From Euryodendron excelsum (taxonomy: Eukaryota; Streptophyta; Magnoliopsida; Ericales; Pentaphylacaceae), in assembly GCA_033060915.1 (NCBI GenBank), contig CM065386.1, positions 2,998,501 through 3,062,500 of the forward strand: DNA of 64,000 nt, given 5' to 3'. Shown here one piece after another: positions 56,543 to 64,000 of the stretch (position 1 is its first letter; each line of letters begins with the position of its first letter). A program made the translations under genes and the position numbers. The notes beneath the pieces were generated by a model that saw only the letters and a list, made by a program, of their open reading frames with translations, was not told the origin of the DNA and ran no database searches.

Positions 56543-57289
56543 AGATGAGAACCCTACATGATGAACCGGACCGTTGAGAAGGCTATTAATAAGACCATCT
56601 TCTCATCTATAAACCGCGTTGGCAGAGTTAATACCATCAGCTGTCTTTGACGAGAAAATAGGCTCCAAGTGGATTATTACTGTAATAAGACCATCTTAAA
56701 AAATAGGCTCCAAGTGGATTATTACCATAATAAGAACATCTTCTCATCTATAATAGTCATATCGTAGACTTTTGATCTAGCGTACTGAGTGTAGCACCCA
56801 TTTTCAAATTCTGTCTTCAATGGCCCGCATTATTGCCTCTTTCTCTCTTCTTGTTTGTCTGTGGTTTGTCCTTTTTGCACCATGTATTGATATGTAGATG
56901 TATTATGTCCGTCGTCAACCCCTATTTACGAGCCAAGTAAAGTTGAGCAGGTTGGTCAATCGTTTAATGAACTTGAAAATGTATTTAAATTTAATTTATT
57001 TAATTTTTAAATTAATTTTAATTGACCTTTAATTGAGTTGATTAGGAATTAAACTTAAGTAATTTGAATTTTTTTAGTTTATATACGCAACTTTAAAATG
57101 TGTTTAAGTTTGGCTTATTTACATAACGAACCAATCTCGAACGAGTTTTTAACAAATCGAACGCGAGTCGAACTCAAATAGGTTGATTCATTTTACAGCC
57201 CTACGCATATTATAGATTTCATTAAGCATAGTAGTATTGTCTGAGAAATATTATAATCTACCAAATAATAGATGAAATGGGAGGTAAGT
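56543..57289. other. Intergenic upstream of GRP gene 1
   Basis: Contains direct repeats (AATAGGCTCCAAGTGGATTA at about 56658 and 56703) with AAGACCATCTTCTCATCTAT blocks around them. No gene is seen. Confidence 0.6.
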
Positions 57290-57548
57290 GATCATTCTAT
57301 ACTAAAATTTTGTATAACTTTTCTATTTGTATAACAATTTTCATTGTTTAATTGTGGATTGACCAACTTCACGACCATTAGATGCAAGAGCACTACAAGA
57401 TGATTTATTTGATGTATAACTTGACGGGGGATGATCATAATCTTTAAACTAGAATTTATTAATTTAAGTACTGAAGTAGCAGTACTAAATTACTTAAGTA
57501 GTGATATCCAAATAGAAAAGTTGTACAAAATTATTATACACAATGATG
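57290..57548. mobile_element. MITE-like element, about 258 bp
   Basis: The left arm ATCATTCTATACTAAAATTT and the right arm (reverse strand) ATCATTGTGTATAATAATTT are alike, and the similarity runs about 45 bp through ...ACTTTTCTATTTG. The interior is AT-rich and no ORF is seen. Confidence 0.6.
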
Positions 57549-58119
57549 TAGTTTTTTGAGGCATTACGGCTCCTAATTACAAATATGTCGCTGCTCCATC
57601 ACTCTGTGTAAAAATCTGGCTTATATAGCATTTCCAGGTACCAACACTAGTTCAACCCTTTACAGAAATTTTACAGTTGTTCGTATCGATTAAATCTAAG
57701 GACTTATAAACAAGGCCATAAATAGTGACAGGAATTATCAAGCTTAATATCATAAAGGAAGAATTTCCATGCAGCACATCATTTTCTCGATTTACTACAA
57801 TGCCATGAAAGCAACCCGACAATGAAAAATAACCGTTTCTCGATTTACTACAATGCCAAAATGTTCAAAGACATCTTGATGGGTGTGTGTTTTGTTTTGA
57901 AACGGAGAACCAAAATAAGCATAACATTCTATGTGAAAATATTATTTGTATAGCAATATTATTAGAGGTAAAAAAAGTGAACATTTTAAAAACTGTACTA
58001 ATTGGACAAACTTTCACATTTATTGGAGAATTGGAGACAATTTCTTTACTATAAAGCAATTTAGAAAAGTTTTGAATACTGTACTTGTTGTACAGGAGAT
58101 GCCAACTATTTAGTTAATA

Positions 58120-58292
58120 GGTAATGTTATGCAAATAAAAAATTCAAATAAATTTTTTATACAAGATAATGTGTTTTAAAGAGAGTCTTTTATTTCAAAA
58201 CAAACACCTATCATAATGGCTTTTAATTACAAAAAACCAGTGTCACGTTATTTTGTATGTAAATTTTTTATGAATTTTTTGTAAGAATATAA
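58120..58292. mobile_element. Possible short MITE
   Basis: AT-rich arms around AAAAAATTCA and TATACAAGATAA recur in inverted orientation near 58250-58290. The low complexity makes this weak. Confidence 0.3.
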
Positions 58293-58930
58293 TTTTTCTT
58301 AGTTAATATGTCTTCATTGTAATGCTGAAGAACTGAAATCAAGTCCTGCACACTTGGCATATGTGTACATCAATGTTTCAGGGATAATATATAGTTTTGA
58401 GCTTGAATTTGGCTAGGCTCACTTTAGGAGTTGTAATTTATGTGTTAATGGTCTTCTATATTTCCTCTGAGCCTGGAAATTTTATTATTAGTAAATTTGG
58501 ACGGCCGTTAATTCTTTTGGCATCTCTTAGATTCCAAGTTCATCTTATGTTGAGTTTATTTTTTAAGGGGGAAACCGTTAATAATATTATATATTATACA
58601 CTATATATTTATAATTAATTTTGTTACATTACACCATCGAGTGTGAATTATTGATGTGTCGACGCCTCTTGTGCATTCACGAAATGGACCTAAAAAGTCG
58701 GATTAAGAGATACCTTTTTGCAACACTTAAAAATATTGGTTTTATAGACCTAAAGGCTTGGCTTTGGTTGTTTTAGGGTTCCGTGCATATTTATTTCCTT
58801 CATTCTAGTTCCTCTGTATCCCTACACGCGGTTGTACATGCACCTTCGAGGAGCCCCCTCAGATGGGTGTTTGTGTGCAGTCACTAGAGTGTACGTAAGG
58901 TGTGTATTTGTGCATGATTGCATCTGTGTA

Positions 58931-58962
<32 letters not shown>

Positions 58963-59145
58963 TCTAAATATGAAGAAAACATGCATGAGCTTATTCTCAT
59001 TTAAAATAGCTTATTTATGCCATAAAAATTGGATTGCAAACCAAACGCTCGTAGAAACATTTGCGCTAGCAATGATACATCTTAATACAAAAGCGAGTAG
59101 TAGAGACTAGTAGTATGGTTTGGAAACACAGCTGATCCTGTCCTC
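58293..59145. other. Intergenic, left of GRP gene 2
   Basis: No gene seen. A (GA)n microsatellite lies at about 58931-58962, in the same position relative to the GRP gene as the tract near 55790 for copy 1. Confidence 0.5.
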
Positions 59146-59625
59146 TCAAGGAAATCCACCTCCAACACCACCACCAGCTCCTCCACCAAATCCACCGCCA
59201 GATCCACCACCAGCTCCACCACCACCGCCACCGCCGCCACCAAACCCTCCCCCGCCACCTCCTCCAGCTCCCCCTCCAGCCCCACCCCCAAACCCACTAC
59301 CAGCTCCCCCTCCAAAACCAGACCCACCACCTAGTCCTCCGCCACCACCTCCACCGAACCCTCCTCCACCACCCCCGCCAAGTCCACCGCCACCTCCTGC
59401 ACCAGCTCCCCCGCCAAATCCAGCTCCACCACCAGCACCCGCGCCTCCACCTAGCCCCCCGCCTCCGCCACCTCCAAAACCACCGCCGCCGCCCCCACCA
59501 AGACCACCACGGTGACCGAATGTCTTTTCATCTTCAAACGAACCTTTTGTGCCCGCAAGCTTCCTAGAGCTGGCGGTGCAAACAAGAGCACCAAGAAGCA
59601 CAAGAAGAAACAGCTTGGAAGTCAT
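59146..59625 (-). CDS. Glycine-rich secreted (cell-wall type) protein, tandem copy 2
   Basis: A single-exon 159-aa ORF from the ATG at 59625 to its stop at 59146. The signal peptide MTSKLFLLVLLGALVCTASS is followed by RKLAGTKGSFEDEKTFGH and then about 115 Gly-rich residues (GGGGGGFGGG and GAGAGGGAGFGGG repeats). It is a paralogue of the gene at 55973-56470, about 3.15 kb away in the same orientation, with a conserved signal peptide, FEDEK box and 5' flank. The repeat number and order differ between the two. It is likely a structural extracellular-matrix protein; the function is inferred only from composition. Confidence 0.9.
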   Translation of the reverse strand: MTSKLFLLVLLGALVCTASSRKLAGTKGSFEDEKTFGHRGGLGGGGGGGFGGGGGGGLGGGAGAGGGAGFGGGAGAGGGGGLGGGGGGGFGGGGGGGLGGGSGFGGGAGSGFGGGAGGGAGGGGGGGFGGGGGGGGGAGGGSGGGFGGGAGGGVGGGFP

Positions 59626-59686
59626 CTTTGCAAGTATAGTGATTGTGTAGATGACTTTTGATGAGAAGTAAGGACTCGGAAGAGAG

Positions 59687-59694
59687 TATTTATA
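59687..59694 (-). promoter_or_regulatory. TATA box of GRP gene 2
   Basis: TATAAATA on the minus strand, about 62 bp upstream of the ATG, in the same context as in GRP gene 1. Confidence 0.65.
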
Positions 59695-61239
59695 GAGATG
59701 ATTAGAAGCCTAGCAGCATATTGAAGGTAGCGGACGAGAAAGTTTTAAAATTTGCGCATCTTCTCAGCTGCAGACACTAATGTTGGACTGTTTAATGCAC
59801 CCAACTGTCTCGTTTGAAAAGGTTGCCCAACCTTCCCCACCCCAAACCTCTTCCCAAGTGGGATTGTCATTTTGGTCTCATGATCAGAAGACTTTTGATA
59901 ATGCACTGCACGAGATTGACATGCATCTTTAGGTTCTTGTCTAATTGTCTTCATGATTAGTTTCCCCACTTGATTCACGTAGCTCTCTCTCTCTCTCTCT
60001 CTGTGTAGTTTTGCAGCTTTCATGGTGGCTAGGCATGTTTATCCCGTGCCATTTGGTGCCCATTATTGTCACTCCAAGATTATCTTTTCTGATGATTAAA
60101 TCGCAGGTGGATTGTATCATAGGTACATGCATGACAGGATGAGACCATAGCTGATAAAAATGTTTTAGTTGGAGTTCTTCAAAGTACCAACACAAAACAC
60201 ACGTAAATATATACATATATACATATACACACAAATTTAGTAGAAAACTATGTCTACTAAAAACAGATTGTCGTAAACATCTAGAGAAATGATGTGCCTA
60301 ATTTATCTTCTTACTTTGTCTTATGGGTCAGACGCTTGTCATCCAACTCAAAAACTTAAGCGATTAAATACTGTTATCTGCTCTCTTATATAAATCGAGA
60401 CCTCACTCTTCATTTCTAATATGAGATCGTGACACTTTACAGGCTGAGCAATCCATGTCGTGCACTTAAGCCCACCTAATTTGTTGACTCTTACCATTTA
60501 GTTTGAGCTATTGTCACGAATGATAAGTTGGCAGACCAATTTTCAATAGCATTGAGCTCAGCCCTAGATTAGACATTTAATGTTAGCTGTAAGACATAGT
60601 TCTATGAGAAAACTTGCTTTAAGAAAGGAAATTAATGCACGTAATCTTATTTTACACCTCATTTTTTCTCTTTTAAACACAAGTTAGTCGGCCCAAATAG
60701 GATTACGCATTGCAGTACTATTTAAGAATATGTTATGGCTCTGTTTAAGCCTGAAACGCAAACAAAATACCCATACCCAGTCTTTCTTCTTTGATCCTTT
60801 GGTTTTATCTTTTGGGACTTGGCCAATACTCAGTACTGGAAGGGCTGTCTATATCCTCAATTCTTGCTATTATTTGAACAGAGTAATTTGTTTAGCAAGA
60901 TATAATTATGATATGTACGTTTAGAGAGATCAAAGTCAGCTCCCACAAAATTTATCGTTCTGCAAAGCAAAAATCAGTTTAGTTGGGATGGTGCATTTAT
61001 TGGGAAATAATGCTCACAACTCAGAGGACTTTCCCCTCTGAATCTGGTGGGCTCACAAATATAATACATTGCGGGTCATGCGGCGGTTTTAATTAAAGCC
61101 TAAAGTCAAAATAGTGCTGATCAATATTTTTCTTTTTTTTTTTTTGAATTGTTCATTTTTTTAAGGAAAAAAAAGTATTTCAAAGATTAGGAAATCACAA
61201 TAACACCCATTAATCTATGACACAGTATGACTAATCTTT
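59695..61239. other. Intergenic upstream of GRP gene 2
   Basis: AT-rich with short (CT)n runs near 59984-60001. No gene supported. Confidence 0.5.
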
Positions 61240-61841
61240 CATAAATTTTAAAACATAACATATTTTAAACTATTAATTTGTATCAATCAAAACATTCTGT
61301 TAGTAATCTATTAGGCAAATTAATGAAAAATTGTCATGTGACTTGTATCTGTTTACAAAAATATAATTTTTTTTATATAAATTGAACTTCTTTTATTATA
61401 ATAATTGTCTAATAAGTGAAATATCTCTTGAAATGATGTCAATAAAAGAGCAATTTGAGAGGCATCCTAGTAATTAGACAATTTTTACAAAAGAGATAGT
61501 CAATTTAGTTATAAAATTATATTTTTGTGAATATGTGTAAAACACGTGACAATTTTTCATCTGTTCTCTTATCAAATTGTTTACATATTGTTAATAGAAA
61601 GTGTTGATTGATTAAACTTAGTAGTTTAGAGAATTAATGTGTCACATTTTAAAATTTATAATACTTATTTTATTTTATTTTGATACAAGACAATTGGGGA
61701 AAGGGTTAGGAACTGGCGAGATTCAAACCATCATTGAATAAGCGGGTCTTAAGCGCCTCAACCATTGAGGCAGACTCTTCACTCAAGTGAGGTTTAATGA
61801 TACTAAGTAATAGTTTCAAAGGTATTTATTGTAATTAACCC
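61240..61841. mobile_element. Diverged copy of the GGRTTAATTA MITE-like family
   Basis: Shares the blocks AACTATTAATTTGTATCAAT and GAAAAATTGTCATGTGA with 9224-9745 and 20550-21095. Its right end is AATTAACCC at 61841. The left end is unclear. A tRNA-like SINE appears inserted in its right part. Confidence 0.45.
61676..61796 (-). mobile_element. Possible tRNA-derived SINE
   Basis: On the minus strand CTGCCTCAATGGTTGAGGCG resembles a tRNA-Leu-type A box region, and GGTTTGAATCTC resembles the B box about 40 bp later. A T-rich stretch at 61666-61680 would be its A-rich tail. No clear target duplication was found. Confidence 0.4.
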
Positions 61842-62764
61842 TAAAGTTTCAAACCACTTGGCTCGTGGTCCAGCTTGCCTGGAAACCACGTGATGGGTAA
61901 CAATTTCCTTCCAGCCAAACACGCCACTATTCCCAAAACATTATCCAAATTCACTTGGCTGGAACATATGCATCTTGCAGATAAATTAAACAGAAACTTG
62001 CACAGAAGAGAATTGTTTCTGGACTGATCGATGAATATCATCACTACGAGGTGCATACATTGTTACTCTCCATTCTTTCCCTTGCCTTCACACCCCAAAT
62101 ATAAGCAACAGCTTTGGCTCACCAGCAATCAACCCACTAGGCGTCTGAGCAAGCAAAATACTTCTGTGAAGATGAAGGCCATAACCACTTCACTTGTTCT
62201 TGGTGTTACGTCCGTGGCAAAGCCCGGCGACATATCAGTCTTGCTCCAGACAAGGTCAGTTTCTCTTTCTTCACCATTCATGAACAAAATAGAAATTCAA
62301 TTACAGCAATGAAGTCAATTGAAATTACGTGTAACCCATTGAAAAACATGTTTTGACATGGATGACAGTGCTGTACTTCTGTTCGCGTACTGGATTTCCA
62401 ATTTCGTCGTGCCAGGGATCATCTCTAAGGATCACCAATCCGATCAGACAAACAAAGATCAGAAAGCTAACGATGATAATCAGTAAAAGCTGCACAACTA
62501 CCAATCATCTCTAAGGATCTCCAATCCAGAAGAAAATTGCGGCTTCAACAGCACTAAGCAATAGCGATACAAAAAAATGACATGGCCTTCCTGGGACCTT
62601 GATTTTATAACTACCATTGTCATGTACAAACTATAAATCGCTGCTCCTGATTCAGAAGAACTTTTTCAGTTCTTTCCATTTAATGTTAAACAAAAACATT
62701 TCTCCAAATTAAAGAAATGCCAATTTCTTTAATAATTTACACTTGCATGTGAAATCAAGCATGT
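61842..62764. other. Intergenic / 3' flank of the right-edge gene
   Basis: No gene that I can support. Short reading frames here lack homology or splice context. Confidence 0.45.
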
Positions 62765-63796
62765 TTAAACAACTGTCCAATCATTTTTGAGGGAAGAAAT
62801 AGGTTTTTCAACCGGAGATGGGGCGTCCGGCCGGGGAGGCTTCTTTGAAAATATGGATGAGAAGGATTGGCGTGTGGGGTTATCTTCACAGTTCTTCTGG
62901 CCTTTCAATGCTGGTTTACCTGATTGCTTATCCTTGTTACCAAAGATGACGCTAAGCCTTTTGAACCGATGTCTTGGTTCACCTGTAGTAGTGGTTTCAT
63001 CAGGCTGCTTTATGATCTTTAGAACTTCATCTGGCTTGAGTAACATCATCTCCACTGTTTCATACACCTTCACAAAATTTTAAAACTAATGAGCTCTGAC
63101 AGTTCATAAACTACACTCATTAACTTAAATCCAGAACTGAGCAGACAGCATATAGAAATTAGAAATTCTTCTAGAGTCTCTGGACTAAATTCAATGTGTA
63201 ACCACATTTTTGCAAAACCCTTTTTTGGTTCTCTCATTTGTCAAATTGCCTAACTGGATTGCCTACCATTCCTCTCAGAACAAAACCAGAGCCCAAAAAT
63301 CTGTCCCACCCGCTCATGTGTCATGCGACATCAACTCTGAAATGCATGGATTGGCTACATTCTACATCCGAATGAATGTGGGCCCTTCAATGGATGGTCA
63401 GAGAACATACAAGAATGGTTTAATATAGTTCCTAATAATGAGGTTTTCATCACCGAAAAAAGAAGAAGAGGTCTTCACTCATGGCCTGTCAAAGAAAGGA
63501 TAATCAACAGTTTGGATAAACAAGCACATAAATTAGTGGAAGCACGATGTGAGCACCAATGCTTTTCATAATCACCACGACATCCAATACCAACACAGCT
63601 CCATGTAATCAAACTAAGCAAGTTCATAAATCTCCATTCGGTTGTACAAACATACCTGACATATATCATCAACTTTCTCAGTCCAGATGTTGCCTTGACA
63701 AGTGGCAATGATGTAGTCTTTGCACTCACAGAAAAGTTTTGATAAACTACTGTCTGAGGAGAGTTTTTCCTCAGCAACTACAAATCCGGAACCCAG
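62765..63796 (-). CDS. Unrecognised plant protein, last two exons (partial at right edge)
   Basis: Exon 63656-63796 (47 codons; LGSGFVVAEEKLSSD...CKDYIIATCQGNIW) joins in frame through GT/AG borders to the terminal exon 62765-63067. The terminal exon begins VYETVEMMLLKPDEVLKIIK and ends NDWTVV, stop. An AG acceptor before 63796 shows that more exons lie upstream, towards or beyond base 64000. The tail is basic and Pro/Ser-rich (FKRLSVIFGNKD, FSSIFSKKPPRPDAP) and probably disordered. I do not recognise the family. The exon structure, phase-0 junction and sensible composition argue that it is a real gene. Confidence 0.7.
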
Positions 63797-64000
63797 CTGA
63801 AAATTTTAGGAAAATAAGACATCATTACAACAAGTTAACAGCCTACAATATATTTTTTTTTTGATAAGTCATAACGGCCTACAATAATGCCAGTCAAACA
63901 ATGGCAAATCAAAGGAAATCATGGACTACTATGAAATGGCTATACCGTACCAAAGGATCATGAATCAGCACAATATGATAACTAGTGTCCCACCCATTGT

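Noticed and set aside
58831..59110. Open frame of 92 codons containing a REREKERERES stretch
   Set aside because: Produced by the (GA)n microsatellite; no homology or gene structure.
59120..59515. Pro-rich + strand open frame opposite GRP gene 2
   Set aside because: GGN repeats read as CCN on the other strand, so a long proline frame is expected. There is no signal peptide or promoter on that strand.
62150..62312. Short frame with a region vaguely like a retroviral-type zinc knuckle
   Set aside because: The cysteines are not in place and no other element sequence surrounds it.

Overview
This window is eudicot-type plant nuclear DNA. It is AT-rich, with multi-exon genes carrying GT/AG introns, TATA boxes, Ty1/copia and Ty3/gypsy LTR retrotransposons, hAT-type and MITE-like elements, SINE-like retroposons and glycine-rich cell-wall protein genes. 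No operons, prokaryotic signals or CRISPR arrays are present. The species cannot be named from the sequence.

The left 45 kb is a tandem segmental array. The inferred ancestral locus was HISN4 (imidazole glycerol phosphate synthase, + strand), then a probable F-box At4g22030-like gene (- strand), then ODHB/DLST (2-oxoglutarate dehydrogenase E2, - strand). Recombination between an intron of ODHB and an intron of HISN4 produced repeat units of about 11 kb. Each chimeric junction joins the 3' part of ODHB to the 3' part of HISN4, at about 5147/5148 and again at 16262/16263. The order in the window is: F-box copy 1 (cut by the window edge), ODHB 3' fragment 1, junction, HISN4 3' fragment 1 (still open), F-box copy 2 (intact), ODHB 3' fragment 2, junction, HISN4 3' fragment 2 (frameshifted), F-box copy 3 (intact), two retrotransposons, and the complete 14-exon ODHB gene (44005-52386, 476 aa). 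Both ODHB fragments carry the same nonsense codon. The intact HISN4 gene is expected to the left of base 1.

Unit 3 was later invaded by a copia element (25242-31334) and a gypsy element (32243-42592). Units 1 and 2 keep the empty target sites. The gypsy element lies on the minus strand. It has Tat-lineage features: an aspartic protease, RT with a second RNase-H-like domain, integrase, a 59-bp minisatellite after integrase, and an intron-containing antisense ORF resembling the 'putative gypsy type transposon' (PF04195) family. Both elements are decayed by stops and frameshifts.

The introns of the complete ODHB gene hold three hAT-like non-autonomous elements with near-perfect 8-bp target duplications, and a fourth hAT-like element sits in unit 3. 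The right part (52.4-64 kb) is gene-poor. It holds a SINE-like insertion with a perfect 15-bp target duplication, several MITE-like inverted-repeat elements, two tandem glycine-rich secreted protein genes (55973-56470 and 59146-59625, - strand) with conserved proximal promoters, and the last two exons of an unrecognised minus-strand gene running off the right edge.

The main biological content is amplification of the F-box-like gene by a tandem duplication that left truncated copies of two housekeeping metabolic genes, histidine biosynthesis and the TCA cycle, as by-products.
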